53,949 nt of DNA from Vacuolonema iberomarrocanum LEGE 07170 (GCA_015207365.1 JADEXA010000052.1:1-53949), one strand, 5' to 3'. Counted from the stretch's first letter, positions 18,301-26,689 are shown. The notes: generated by a model from the letters alone, not told the origin. A program made the numbers and translations.

Positions 18301-19022
18301 ATCGGGCTCTCGAAGATAATCGCTTTTGTCTCTATCACCAGCCGATCGCCTCGCTGCGAGAGGCTCAGGGCAAACCACATCACACAGAACTCTTGCTCAG
18401 ACTCATCGGTGAGGAAGGACAGATCATCTCACCGATGGCCTTTATCCCCGCTGCCGAGCGCTACCATCGGATGCAAAAGATTGACCAATGGGTGATCTCT
18501 CAATTCTTGACCAAACTGAGCCCGGCGGAGACAGATTCTCAGATGATCTACAACATCAATCTGTCAGGAGCCAGTCTCAATGACGAGCAGTTTCTCCAGT
18601 TCTTGAAAGACGCCCTCTTACACAGCCCCGTTGACCCAGACAGGCTATGCTTTGAAATCACTGAGACGGCGGCCATTTCAAATCTCACCCAGGTGGCGGC
18701 CTTTATGAAAAGCCTGAAGCAACTCGGCTGTCAGTTTGCCCTTGATGACTTTGGCAGTGGCATGTCTTCTTTTGGCTATCTCAGGCAACTCCCCGTCGAT
18801 TACATCAAGATTGATGGCAGCTTTATTCAGCAGCTCCATGATCCTATCAGTCAAGCGATTGTGGATTCAATTTGCAAAATTGGACGAGCAATGAATACTC
18901 GGACAATTGCCGAGCGCGTTGAAGATAGCATCGCCATGGCTCGACTGAGAGACCTCGGGGTAGATTACGTGCAAGGCTATGGGATTGCCAAGCCCAGTCC
19001 ATTTTATGTTGCCAATCCATGA
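15366..19022 (+). CDS. REC-like/multi-PAS/GGDEF/EAL cyclic-di-GMP signalling protein
   Basis: The 1218-residue protein begins with a receiver-like domain (residues 10-130; possible phosphoacceptor Asp65 in LILLDLG, conserved lysine in GFLSKE). Five PAS or PAS-like sensor blocks follow at about 175-290, 295-405, 415-530, 540-657 and 670-790. The GGDEF domain (800-960) has an intact GGDEF at 876-880 and an inhibitory I-site RVTD at 867-870. The EAL domain (975-1215) has ELLLR in place of EALLR (Glu1008) but keeps INLSG, FEITET, DDFGSG (1127-1132), IKIDGSF and QGYGIAKP. Both cyclic-di-GMP synthesis and breakdown are therefore possible. No membrane segment is seen, so it should be cytoplasmic. 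It stands alone. Confidence 0.92.
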   Translation: MIEHQTFQAQILHLLLIGDHQTTVELLIRSLQNSQFHEARITVVKSLEKVTTQRISSSIDLILLDLGRFRTQASQANIENQLLVLADLPLLVLYDPQDEAFAQKLIRSGIQGFLSKELLTPTTLNSAIHQIFQQVETQNCFQVQISALLAKVRQLECTIDNTLTTVEQLNQHVTVLEGIFSAIPDAIVFADTERRVCKVNPGFNQIFDCPSNIILGQTTEQLYANSAGYQTQGQRHYHPQASGTIGVYEEQYRRQNGEVFVGETVGTEVKDHSGQTLGYLDIIRDISDRKQAERSLAQSEAMNRALLRAIPDRLVWMKSDGTYLPVKGQTFSEDPAFSDATVHDYLSIEQVTQKLHYVQQALQTCELQQYERRIVCDGHPRYEDVRIIPWEQDNVLVMVRDITTQKQAEITLRESQERYQALSTKTPVMLHSIDIDGRLIHVSDYWLQKLGYERHEVIGRKSTEFLTLESKHYAQDIVLPEYFRTDRCNDVPYQVITKAGQVIDVLLSATTERDSSGRFVRSLAVMVDVTERNRALAALEASEARFQMFMDNSPALAFMKDADSGQFLYINKPFETFFHIQSADLLGKTDADWLPPEAAAQNRQNDLEVIQRNQPMQLLESVPDRDGNPQDWLVFKFPCQSTNNQTILGGVAINITEQKRLERQLHEEKELAQVTLHSIGDAVITTDAQGCITYFNPVAEKLTGWPQAEAKGLPLSEVFIILNEYTREPVENPVTVVLREGIIVGLANHTILISRDGQERGIEDSAAPIRNREGEIIGTVLVFHDVTESRQLSRQLTWQATHDELTQLVNRREFEKQLSELLQNAKDTSMLCYLDLDQFKLVNDTCGHTAGDALLQQIADILKNQVRVTDTVARLGGDEFAILLRQCTPEFARRIANLMCQSIREFRFVWGEHSFSVGASIGVVEVIPANQNQAEILAAADAACYAAKEAGRNRIHIYRADDLTLSRQRDQQQWCLRIDRALEDNRFCLYHQPIASLREAQGKPHHTELLLRLIGEEGQIISPMAFIPAAERYHRMQKIDQWVISQFLTKLSPAETDSQMIYNINLSGASLNDEQFLQFLKDALLHSPVDPDRLCFEITETAAISNLTQVAAFMKSLKQLGCQFALDDFGSGMSSFGYLRQLPVDYIKIDGSFIQQLHDPISQAIVDSICKIGRAMNTRTIAERVEDSIAMARLRDLGVDYVQGYGIAKPSPFYVANP

Positions 19023-19239
19023 ACGGTCGGTTGAAAAGCCCTGACGATGGTAGCAAAACCTGTGAAATTTCCCTGCTCCCTTTCAATAAGGGCATATAAT
19101 TCTCATCTGAGTACAGGACAAAACCCAGAAAACCTTTGATTTTGTGTGCTGTACTTAGGGCTCCCATATGGAGAGGAAGCAGGAAAAAACTAAATTACTT
19201 AAGTACAACCGATCACTTTTCAAACACTCTTGCAGAAGC

Positions 19240-19329
19240 AGGACTGACGTAAACCTTGCGTAATCCTGAGTAAATTCATTGATGTTGTGGCCGAGTCGCG
19301 GCCACAACATCAACAAAATGCGTAAGTTC
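19240..19329. repeat. dispersed palindromic repeat, family C, copy 2
   Basis: Left flank AGGACTGACGTAAACCTTG and right flank ATGCGTAAGTTC surround the hairpin TTGATGTTGTGGCCG paired with CGGCCACAACATCAA. Relative to the copy at 41463, both arms carry the same paired change (GTTGTGG for GGTGTGG). Confidence 0.8.
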
Positions 19330-19348
19330 AGAGAAGAAATCTAAATCT

Positions 19349-19439
19349 ATAGCGATCTCAAATGCTTCATAAAATCGGGTGTGAAAGGTGCCGCGTGCTA
19401 AGCATCTCCCACCTCTCACACCCAACTTCGGATTGCTAT
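19349..19439. repeat. dispersed palindromic repeat, family D, copy 1
   Basis: The element starts ATAGCGATCTCAAATG and ends CGGATTGCTAT. The interior hairpin pairs GGGTGTGA with TCACACCC. A second copy at 48849 shares the ends but has a different stem sequence. Confidence 0.7.
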
Positions 19440-19477
19440 GCAAGGATGTGATCAAATATTCCTTACACAAGATACTT

Positions 19478-19584
19478 TTATATCAAACCTGGTTAAACAG
19501 CCGTAAAACCCAACTATCGTTTGCGCCCGCTGCAATGCAGCGGGCGCAAACGATAGTTGGGTTCCTCAGCCGGATTTGATATTA
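19478..19584. repeat. dispersed palindromic repeat, family A, copy 2
   Basis: It has the same length (107 bp) and layout as copy 1 at 2802. The stem arm reads ACTATCGTTTGCGCCCGCTG with a perfect complement; compared with copy 1, C-G replaces T-A at a paired position. The rest of the 19.0-20.0 kb spacer shows no gene. Confidence 0.85.
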
Positions 19585-20014
19585 CACAAGGATGGTTCAA
19601 ATTCACCAAATAAATCTTCAGACAGAATATTTGTAGACACACAGTTTTTTTCAGCAAACCGTCACCCGGATAACGACAGAGTTGGGAAGGAATTTGATAC
19701 TGTGAGATGACGACTGAAATAGCAGGGGAGCAGGACGGCTTGATCCGTTATCTGAATGATTTTGCGCAGGAAAGTTCTTCTCGATTCGATCTGATCCCTC
19801 GTCTGAAGTGCATTAAGGCAGGTTAGATTAGCCAGATTTATGCATCCGTTGCTTTCTCTCAATCTACTTTCTTGTGATTTCGATCTGTTTTCTCTCGATC
19901 TATAGAGAGAACTATTGCAAGGGTGCGAGTTAGATAAGGATAAATGTTAAACAGATCTTAAAGCTTTACATTTGTATAGACTAGCTTTGGATACGAACCG
20001 GATTCGCTATAGAG

Positions 20015-21478
20015 GTGTGGTACGGAGTGGTACGGTTAAATCGTGATGAAGATAATGTGCCTGTCGGCCAAGGGGTAGCGATCGCTGCACAGGAGAAGGT
20101 AGAGACTCCGCAGCCCCCAGTCGCTGACTCTGGTTCCCATGCGTCCGACGAAGCCCTTCCGCTTCCTCGGCGCTCTCCTCGAATTTTTAGGAACACGATC
20201 TGGGCGATCGCCCTGCTGCTGACGGGGATCACCTCTACCTTTGTCGGTGCGGGGCTTGCATTGTTTGCCTCCAATCCGTTTGCCTCCAGCGACAAAGACG
20301 TCGCTGAAGCAGGAGCTGAAACATCTGTCCCTGGTATTTTGCGGAACGCCCTCGGCTACCAAGTCAACCGACCTGTCAACATTTTGGTGATGGGGATCGA
20401 CCGTGTGTTGGATGCACCTGAGGATTCGGCAGCGGTTTTCTCGGGACGCAGCGATACCATGCTGCTTGTTCGGCTTGATCCAACCGCGAATACCGTTAAC
20501 CTGCTCTCTATCCCGCGCGATACCCAGGTGTACATTCCAGACCTGGGCATCACGAAGATCAACCATGCCAACTGGGAAGGTGGAGCAGAATTAGCCGCTC
20601 GCACGGTGTCGGAAAACTTTGACAATGTTGAAATTGATCGCTACGTGCGGGTAGACACCGATGCATTCCAGGAGATCGTCGATCTCGTCGGTGGGGTAGA
20701 GGTGTATGTTCCAGAACCGATGCAGTACACCGATCTGACGCAGGGATTGGAAATTGATTTGGAACCTGGCTTGCAAGTACTGAATGGAGACGAAGCAGAG
20801 CAGTTTGCTCGCTACCGCCGAGGCGCAACGGGGGATATCGGGCGCGTCCAGCGCCAGCAACAGCTCCTGCGGGCACTCCAGGTGCAAGTTGCCCGCCCTT
20901 CGGTCATCCCTAAAGTTCCTCAAGCCATTGAGCTACTTCAGCAACACATTGATACCAATCTTTCTCTAGAAGAAATGCTGGCGATCGCCAATTTTGCCAT
21001 GGGGCTAGAGCGTGACAACCTACAAATGGTGATGCTTCCAGGACGCTTTAGCACGCCAAATGAATCGATTGCTAGCTATTGGATTCTCGATCCAAACAGC
21101 CGGACGCGGTTGATGCGCGATTACTTTGCCGCCGACCCCGTCTTAGACAATTATATTGAGGTGCAAAACGTTACCCGCTTACGCATTGCCGTTCAAAATG
21201 CGACCGATCGCCCTGGCTTGAGCCGTCAGGTTGTTCGGGCATTGCGCGATCGTGGCTTTGAAGATCTGTACGTTGTAGAAGATTCCCCCGAACCATTGGA
21301 GCAGTCGGAATTGATTGTCCAGCGTGGAGACTTTGACAATGGACGTCGGCTACAATCTCTGCTCGGCATCGAAACTCTGGTTCCAGCCTCTACTGGGGAT
21401 CTTGAGTCAGATTTCACCCTACGACTGGGCGAGGATTGGGGCGATCGCCTGGAAGAGCAGGATCGCATCGAGCAGTAG
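20015..21478 (+). CDS. LytR-CpsA-Psr (LCP) family protein with LytR_C domain
   Basis: LCP proteins attach anionic glycans or glycoproteins to peptidoglycan, taking them from polyprenyl carriers on the outer face of the membrane. The 487-residue protein has a cytoplasmic head of about 60 residues, one membrane helix (about 62-84), an LCP domain (about 120-310) and a LytR_C domain (about 370-480). LCP hallmarks are NILVMGIDR, SGRSDTMLLVRLDP, LLSIPRDTQVYIP, INHANWEGG, DRYVRVDTDAFQEIVDLVGG and QFARYRRG with GRVQRQQQLLRA. These include the arginines that hold the lipid pyrophosphate. The start is a GTG, with AGAG shortly before it, and is uncertain. Confidence 0.88.
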   Translation: MWYGVVRLNRDEDNVPVGQGVAIAAQEKVETPQPPVADSGSHASDEALPLPRRSPRIFRNTIWAIALLLTGITSTFVGAGLALFASNPFASSDKDVAEAGAETSVPGILRNALGYQVNRPVNILVMGIDRVLDAPEDSAAVFSGRSDTMLLVRLDPTANTVNLLSIPRDTQVYIPDLGITKINHANWEGGAELAARTVSENFDNVEIDRYVRVDTDAFQEIVDLVGGVEVYVPEPMQYTDLTQGLEIDLEPGLQVLNGDEAEQFARYRRGATGDIGRVQRQQQLLRALQVQVARPSVIPKVPQAIELLQQHIDTNLSLEEMLAIANFAMGLERDNLQMVMLPGRFSTPNESIASYWILDPNSRTRLMRDYFAADPVLDNYIEVQNVTRLRIAVQNATDRPGLSRQVVRALRDRGFEDLYVVEDSPEPLEQSELIVQRGDFDNGRRLQSLLGIETLVPASTGDLESDFTLRLGEDWGDRLEEQDRIEQ

Positions 21479-21557
21479 AAGACTTTCACCACCCGGTGAT
21501 ACAACATACCGATTTGGATTTATTTGGAGGAAATACTCTCCTTCAACCTTTATGTTC

Positions 21558-21649
21558 AGGATTTACGCAAAACTTGCGTCATTCTGAGTGAATTCGTTGG
21601 TGGTGCGGCCGCGACGCGGCCACACCATCAAAAAAATGCGTAAGTCCTG
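21558..21649. repeat. dispersed palindromic repeat, family C, copy 3
   Basis: The flanks AGGATTTACGCAAAACTTG and ATGCGTAAGTCCT match the other copies. The stem GGTGCGGCCGCG pairs with CGCGGCCACACC except for one C-A mismatch. It lies about 100 bp before the pentapeptide-repeat gene. Confidence 0.8.
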
Positions 21650-21750
21650 ATGTTGTGTGGACGTATCGATACATCGATCGTCGGTATGGGTTTGCAATGG
21701 CGCTATGCAGCAGTAGCCATTGCAGATGTGGCACGATTGAAGACGTAAAC

Positions 21751-22302
21751 ATGGGTAATCAGACAATGAACGGGCAGGCTATGAACGGGAACCTTCGTCG
21801 AAAATGGGTAAAATGGAGTGTGAGTGCTCTTTTGGCGCTGGCGCTAGCCTGTCTGTGGGTGCTCCTGGGAGCCACACCGGCCTGGGCTGTGATGGACACG
21901 GTTAACTACAGCAATGCCAACCTCAACGAGGTCGATTTTTCTGGAGCAGACCTTTCTGCCAAAAATTTCATTTCGGCGGAGCTGCGGAATGCAAACTTGC
22001 GCAACGCTAATCTGACCAATGCCATGCTTACCAAAGCCATCATGCTAGGAGCCGACCTGACAGGAGCAAACTTGACGGGAGCCCTGGTCGATCGCACCTT
22101 CATTGTGGGAGCAGACTTCACGGATGCGATTTTGCAAGATGCCACCATGACCCGCACCAGCTTTGACGATGTCACGATCGCAGGAGCAGATTTCACAGAT
22201 GCAATTCTCGATCGCTATGAGCAAAAGAAACTGTGCGATCGCGCCAGTGGCACCAACCCCACGACAGGCATTGCTACCCGTGATAGCCTGGGTTGCCGTT
22301 AA
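21751..22302 (+). CDS. exported pentapeptide-repeat protein, probably lumenal
   Basis: A signal peptide of about 48 residues (WVKWSVSALLALALACLWVL, ending ATPAWAVMD) predicts export to the thylakoid lumen or periplasm. The mature part has about 20 pentapeptide units of the A(D/N)Lxx type (SGADLSAKN, RNANLTNAML, GADLTGANLTGALVD, GADFTDAIL), forming a right-handed beta-helix. It closes with a cysteine pair region (KKLCDRASG, DSLGCR) common in cyanobacterial and plastid lumenal pentapeptide proteins such as the TL17 type, whose role is unknown. The ATG at 21751 was chosen because it places the signal peptide at the N-terminus; the frame is open further upstream. Confidence 0.87.
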   Translation: MGNQTMNGQAMNGNLRRKWVKWSVSALLALALACLWVLLGATPAWAVMDTVNYSNANLNEVDFSGADLSAKNFISAELRNANLRNANLTNAMLTKAIMLGADLTGANLTGALVDRTFIVGADFTDAILQDATMTRTSFDDVTIAGADFTDAILDRYEQKKLCDRASGTNPTTGIATRDSLGCR

Positions 22303-22323
22303 TTCAGCCTTTGCCTCACGTCT

Positions 22324-22430
22324 GATACCGAATCCGAGTAGCAAACCCCCGATCTATTTTTTGCGAAATGTTTGTGAAACAAGCATTTCACAAAAAATAT
22401 AAATGTTTTTCTAATTCGGATTTAGTATGA
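22324..22430. repeat. palindromic element between pentapeptide gene and rpoZ
   Basis: The outer sequences GATACCGAATCCGA and TTCGGATTTAGTAT are inverted repeats. The inner hairpin pairs ATTTTTTGCGAAATG with CATTTCACAAAAAAT (one mismatch) over a 13-nt loop. The length, 107 bp, is the same as families A and B. I list it as a family-E-like element of the same general architecture. Confidence 0.65.
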
Positions 22431-22553
22431 GGACTGGTTTGCGTGATTTCGTTGGGCGATCGCGACCGAAACTTGCTGATACACTAGAACAACAGGTTTC
22501 AAGTTGATGTGACCTGAATCGTTCACTATTCACTTCATTTTCCTCTCTTCTAT

Positions 22554-22787
22554 ATGGCTAATTTGAAACGACCCACAATGGATACGGCTCATTTGATGCG
22601 CCGTGCCGAAGATCTGGTCAACGCCGCATCCAACCGCTACCGCATCACTGTGCAGGTGGCAAACCGGGCACAGCGCCGCCGTTACGAGGAATTTGACAAC
22701 TACGAAGATCCAAAAATGAAGCCCGTTATTCGTGCCATCATCGAAATGTCTGATGAATTGACGCAACCCGAGATTATCGGCGAGTAA
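22554..22787 (+). CDS. rpoZ: RNA polymerase omega subunit
   Basis: The 77-residue protein has the cyanobacterial omega pattern: LMRRAEDLVNAASNRYRITV, QVANRAQRRRYEEFDN and then PVIRAIIEMSDELTQPEI. Omega binds the beta-prime subunit, helps assembly of the polymerase and influences sigma factor use. The length is normal for cyanobacteria. CTCTTCT is the only sequence before the ATG, so there is no strong ribosome binding site. It appears to be a single-gene unit. Confidence 0.92.
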   Translation: MANLKRPTMDTAHLMRRAEDLVNAASNRYRITVQVANRAQRRRYEEFDNYEDPKMKPVIRAIIEMSDELTQPEIIGE

Positions 22788-22971
22788 TGGTCACAAGACT
22801 TTGGATGAAACGGCGGAACATTGGTGTTTTGCACCTCGTCTCGCCTAATAGGCAGAGGCATTGACAACAAAAGAATGCAAGGACTCCAAGGTTTGCCCAA
22901 CATCTAGGGGTCAGGGCAGCTTTGGAGTTTATTTTTAAGCTGCATGGATGGATTGGAGGAGTCGAAAGGTC

Positions 22972-23685
22972 ATGAACGTGAAACGGTCACATCGTAGACT
23001 GCAATGGATTGCAACGATGGCTTGCACCAGTCTGCTCGTGCTACTGTCCAGCCTTTTGCCCCATCCGGTTCCACAGCCTCTCATCTCTCATTCTGAATCG
23101 AGTTCACCCGCTACGACTCGGGCTTGGCTGGAGCAGCATCCAATTGTTGCAAGCTTTCCATCGCTTGGAGTTGCACCGGCCAGTGCCCAACCCGTCAACG
23201 TGGTGGATCTGGTGCCTTTACTCTATGAGGCACTACCCTATATTCCCTTAGAAAACGATTATCAGGATCTGGATGGCAATCCAGCACCACAAACGACCCT
23301 CTTGAGTCGTTTTGTGCGCTATCACACCTTTATTAAACAGCGATCGCCCCTGTTTCGACTGGATTGGAAACTGACGCTGGCAGACTATTTGGGGCAAAAC
23401 GAAACCATGTTTCGCGATAGCTATCCCAATCACAACACCCTTGCAGAAAATCCGTTCGAGCGAGATGTTGAAGCCATTCGCGCCCTCACTCGCGCCCAGA
23501 GAGATGAGCTGGTCGATACATTGGTTGATTTGTTGAATCCATTAGGAAGCCAACCAGCAGCTTCTACGCCCACGGCTGAAGAACCACCCGCTTCATCTCC
23601 ATCCCAGCCAAGGCCTAGTCCTAATACAGATTTGCCCTCTTTCCAAGAACCTCGCCCTGGTGATGCAGAGCTGCTCTTACAATAG
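22972..23685 (+). CDS. exported hypothetical protein with proline-rich tail
   Basis: The N-terminus MNVKRSHRRLQWIATMACTS, followed by a leucine-rich stretch, is a signal peptide or membrane anchor. The start at ATG 22972 is chosen because GGAGGAG lies 9-15 bp upstream; a frame start at 22948 would overlap it. The folded part (about 80-190) includes DLVPLLYEALPYIPLENDYQ and FRLDWKLTLADYLGQNETMF. The last 50 residues are Pro/Ser/Glu rich and probably disordered. I recognise no domain; it looks like an envelope protein confined to cyanobacteria. Confidence 0.72.
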   Translation: MNVKRSHRRLQWIATMACTSLLVLLSSLLPHPVPQPLISHSESSSPATTRAWLEQHPIVASFPSLGVAPASAQPVNVVDLVPLLYEALPYIPLENDYQDLDGNPAPQTTLLSRFVRYHTFIKQRSPLFRLDWKLTLADYLGQNETMFRDSYPNHNTLAENPFERDVEAIRALTRAQRDELVDTLVDLLNPLGSQPAASTPTAEEPPASSPSQPRPSPNTDLPSFQEPRPGDAELLLQ

Positions 23686-23749
23686 GTTGCTCGCCTGACT
23701 TTCTTAACCTGATATGGCACTATGCGCTGAGGTAAAAACCAAATATCAC

Positions 23750-23778
23750 CTGCTTTCGCTGCAAAGCCGCGAAAGCAG
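23750..23778. repeat. 10-bp-stem hairpin between convergent genes
   Basis: CTGCTTTCGC pairs perfectly with GCGAAAGCAG over a 9-nt loop. It is placed between the exported protein gene and the convergent GT2 gene and could limit read-through from either side. No T-tract is present. Confidence 0.45.
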
Positions 23779-23805
23779 ATAATTCTGCTGATCCCGAACT
23801 CGCGT

Positions 23806-24786
23806 TTAAAGAGGTTTTCCCAAACTGCGTTTTAGGGTTTGCCAGAGCGATCGCCCCCCCTCATCGGGTTGCGCCGGTTGAGCATCCTGACTAGATTCAA
23901 GGGCTTGGAGGCGATCGCGCATCTGGATCGCTTGTGCCTGCACCTTTTTCAACTTGTCGCGCGTTTGCTGAAACCGTTCCTTGAGCTCTCGATAGCGCTG
24001 AGTTCTGGCCTGGGCATTGTGATGCAGTTGCACCATTCCATCTTGCTGATCCAAAAACCGTTCCTGCAGACGGCGTATCCGCTCTTGCAAAGCGTCTGGT
24101 GTTTGGTAAGGGGAAAAGCGGTTTTGTACCTGAAACATTTCCGAGAGCGATCGCACCTGTGCCATATCAGAAATGCCGCCCAACACATAATCGGCAACAA
24201 CATGGGGAAGGTGCTGCAGAACAACACCCTGCGCTAGCGCTCGAAACAACCAATCGTAATCTGCTGCGATTTGAAATTGCAGATCAAACCCGCCAATGGT
24301 TTCAAACAATGCCCGTTTTACAAATAAGGCCTGATGGCAAAGCCATTCGCTTTGAAGATAGTCGAGTAAATGCTCGGCCTCTGGGTAAATCACGGTCGAG
24401 CGCTTTTCTCCTTCCCCATTCCAAAGGTTGATGTCGCCGTAGAGAATATCGATTTCGGGGGTTTGAGCCCAAAAATCTGCCACCGTTTTCAGAACCCGGG
24501 TGTGTGCCAGTGAATCATCCGCATTCAAGAAATAGAGAACATCACCGGTAGCTTGGGCAATGCCTTTGTTCATGGCATCGTAAACCCCAGTATCAGGTTC
24601 GCTGATGAGCGTGTGGATGATGCCTTGATCCAAGAAAGGTTGCAGGCGGGCGATCGTGTTGTCTTCAGATTGTCCATCAACAACGATGTACTCGCGATGC
24701 AAATACGTCTGCTGTGCGATGCTCCGCACCGTTTTTTCTAATGCTGCCGCATCGTTACGGCAAACAGTAATAATCGAAAATTTCAT
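23806..24786 (-). CDS. family 2 glycosyltransferase with coiled-coil tail
   Basis: The 326-residue protein opens with a GT2 fold: MKFSIITVCRNDAAALEKTV, YIVVDGQSEDNT, GVYDAMNKGIAQATG and the metal-binding YFLNADDSLAH. QIAADYDWLFRAL is the acceptor-side motif. The last 110 residues form a heptad-rich coiled coil (QERIRRLQERFLDQQDG through KLKKVQAQAIQMRDRLQAL), ending with GRSLWQTLKRSLGKPL. The ATG at 24786 overlaps the stop of the upstream glycosyltransferase as ATGA, so the two are translationally coupled and likely build the same glycan. The soluble, membrane-free sequence suggests the cytoplasmic face. Confidence 0.9.
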   Translation of the reverse strand: MKFSIITVCRNDAAALEKTVRSIAQQTYLHREYIVVDGQSEDNTIARLQPFLDQGIIHTLISEPDTGVYDAMNKGIAQATGDVLYFLNADDSLAHTRVLKTVADFWAQTPEIDILYGDINLWNGEGEKRSTVIYPEAEHLLDYLQSEWLCHQALFVKRALFETIGGFDLQFQIAADYDWLFRALAQGVVLQHLPHVVADYVLGGISDMAQVRSLSEMFQVQNRFSPYQTPDALQERIRRLQERFLDQQDGMVQLHHNAQARTQRYRELKERFQQTRDKLKKVQAQAIQMRDRLQALESSQDAQPAQPDEGGRSLWQTLKRSLGKPL

Positions 24787-26534
24787 AGTGACTTCAGCCC
24801 CAAACGGACTTTCAGACGATGCCAAACCTCGCGCGTTTTCCAGAAGGTACTGGACTTGATAGCGGCTAGTTCTTCCTGTACCTGGGTCAACTCGTCGCGG
24901 GTTTGCGCTAGCTGGGAATGTAGCTGCTCGACGGTATCTTCGCCATACTGCACCCGATTTCGCAAATTCGTCAATTTCTGCTTCAACGCCTGCTGGTTTT
25001 GTAGCTTTTGGCGGAGCTCCTTTTGCTTGTCTAGGAGCTGATGATGCTTGTCGCGCATTTGTTGGTGGTCGTCCTGGAGTTGCCGATGCGCCTTATGGGA
25101 TTGCACCACCTGGGTTTGCAACGCTTGGACATAGGGTGGAAGAGATTCCAAGGCAAGGGGCGAAAAAAGCAGCCGCACCCCAGAGCCTAACGCCAGATCC
25201 CAGGATAGGGTGGTAATCTCGGTCGGAGATTCTGTTACTGAAGCGTCAGAAGTTTGGGGTAGACCCGCTAATAGGCTGTCGTAAAGTTTCGCATAGGCTG
25301 CGGCTTGGGCATCTTGGGAAAAGCGACAGGCAGCCAGATCGCGACACTTTTCTGACATCGCTCGCCACTTGTCCGGATGGTGAACCCAATCGAGCACCGC
25401 CGCTGCCATCTGCTCGGTATCTCCTAGGGGAATCACTCGTCCTGTGCGATCTGTTTCAATGACCTCGGGCGCAATGCCAACGGCAAAAGCAATCACCGGC
25501 GTGCCACAACTCATCGCCTCGATCGCCATATTGCCAAACGACTCTTCCAGAGAGGGCTGAAGAAAAACATCAGCCGCAGCATACAGCTCGCGAAGTCGAG
25601 CTTCGGAGTCAACAAAGCCGCATTCCAGCAAAGGAACGCCCAGCGCTTCAGCCAACTGTGGATCGGGATGACCCAACCCAATCAAGTGCAGTTTGCCCTC
25701 TTCCGCTAGGGTTTTGAAGGGTGCATCCTGCAAACACTGTTGCAAGGTATCGATTAACTCGGGGCCTCCCTTACTACGCTGGGTCAGGAATTCTGCCCCA
25801 AAGGCGATCGCCAAACCATCAACAGGCAGACCGACGGTTTGCTTTGCCTCGTCTTTGGGCAGGGGCACAAAGACCTCCGTATCCACTGAATTGGGAATCA
25901 CATGGATGGGCATGTCCCGAAACAATTGGCTTTGCCGGGCTTTTTCTGCCATCTGGTGACTGGGGGTGACGATGGTGAGGTTGGGCGATCGCAACAGCTC
26001 CAGCTTGTCTCGCAGCACGGCTGCCGGTAGGTGATGCGGATCCTGGTGCAACAGTGGGCAGGGTGCGCAATCCTGTTGATAACGAGTACAGCCTGCCGCC
26101 GAATGGCACCCTCCCGTGAATGCCCACATATCGTGCAGCGTCCAAACCACAGGTTTTCCCAAATCCAACAATTTTTTCAACGTTACTGGCGATTGGAAGC
26201 TAACGATCCAATGCAGATGCACAATGTCTGCGGCCTGGACAGCTGGCACCTGAGAGAGATCGACGCCGGGATAGGGAAAAGAAAAGAAGATATTGGAGAG
26301 ATCCGTTCGATTTTGATCAATGGCCTGTGCTTGAATGGCCGCCGCCCCTATCACCTCAAACATCGTTGGATCCACTTGAGGTGTAACCACCCAAGCAGGC
26401 TCATCTGGCAAATCCTGAAAGCGGACAACGCGTTCAGACTGGTGCCCCCGTTGCTGTAGCCCGTGGTGAAGCCGATGCATTGCACGTCCGGCCCCGCCTC
26501 GATAGTCAACCGTACTGATATGGGTAATCCGCAT
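24783..26534 (-). CDS. family 4 glycosyltransferase with coiled-coil tail
   Basis: The 583-residue protein has two Rossmann halves. The acceptor half starts RITHISTVDYRGGAGRAMHR and contains DIVHLHWIVSF and PVVWTLHDMWAFTGGCH with a cysteine cluster (CTRYQQDCAPCPLLH). The donor half has HVIPNSVDTEVF and the GT-B signature ADVFLQPSLEESFGNMAIEA followed by MSCGTPVIAF. This pattern is typical of GT4 enzymes of polysaccharide clusters. Residues about 465-565 are a long coiled coil (LQDDHQQMRDKHHQLLDKQK and similar), ending REVWHRLKVRLGLKSL. It overlaps the following GT2 gene by four bases. The sugar and the acceptor are not readable. Confidence 0.9.
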   Translation of the reverse strand: MRITHISTVDYRGGAGRAMHRLHHGLQQRGHQSERVVRFQDLPDEPAWVVTPQVDPTMFEVIGAAAIQAQAIDQNRTDLSNIFFSFPYPGVDLSQVPAVQAADIVHLHWIVSFQSPVTLKKLLDLGKPVVWTLHDMWAFTGGCHSAAGCTRYQQDCAPCPLLHQDPHHLPAAVLRDKLELLRSPNLTIVTPSHQMAEKARQSQLFRDMPIHVIPNSVDTEVFVPLPKDEAKQTVGLPVDGLAIAFGAEFLTQRSKGGPELIDTLQQCLQDAPFKTLAEEGKLHLIGLGHPDPQLAEALGVPLLECGFVDSEARLRELYAAADVFLQPSLEESFGNMAIEAMSCGTPVIAFAVGIAPEVIETDRTGRVIPLGDTEQMAAAVLDWVHHPDKWRAMSEKCRDLAACRFSQDAQAAAYAKLYDSLLAGLPQTSDASVTESPTEITTLSWDLALGSGVRLLFSPLALESLPPYVQALQTQVVQSHKAHRQLQDDHQQMRDKHHQLLDKQKELRQKLQNQQALKQKLTNLRNRVQYGEDTVEQLHSQLAQTRDELTQVQEELAAIKSSTFWKTREVWHRLKVRLGLKSL

Positions 26535-26689
26535 GAAGCTGGAAAGAATCGAACAGAACGTGCTTGGAATTCTACATGGATTGCACCACTGACAAATTGA
26601 GCCAAATCACAACAATTTGGCTACACCGTCATTAGATTACGAGACACCATGAGAGGAATTGTATCCTACCCTGAGTTTGGGTTCACGGC

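Noticed and set aside
17890..18378. minus-strand frame of 162 codons inside the GGDEF-EAL gene
   Set aside because: Shadow of a clearly coding plus-strand domain.
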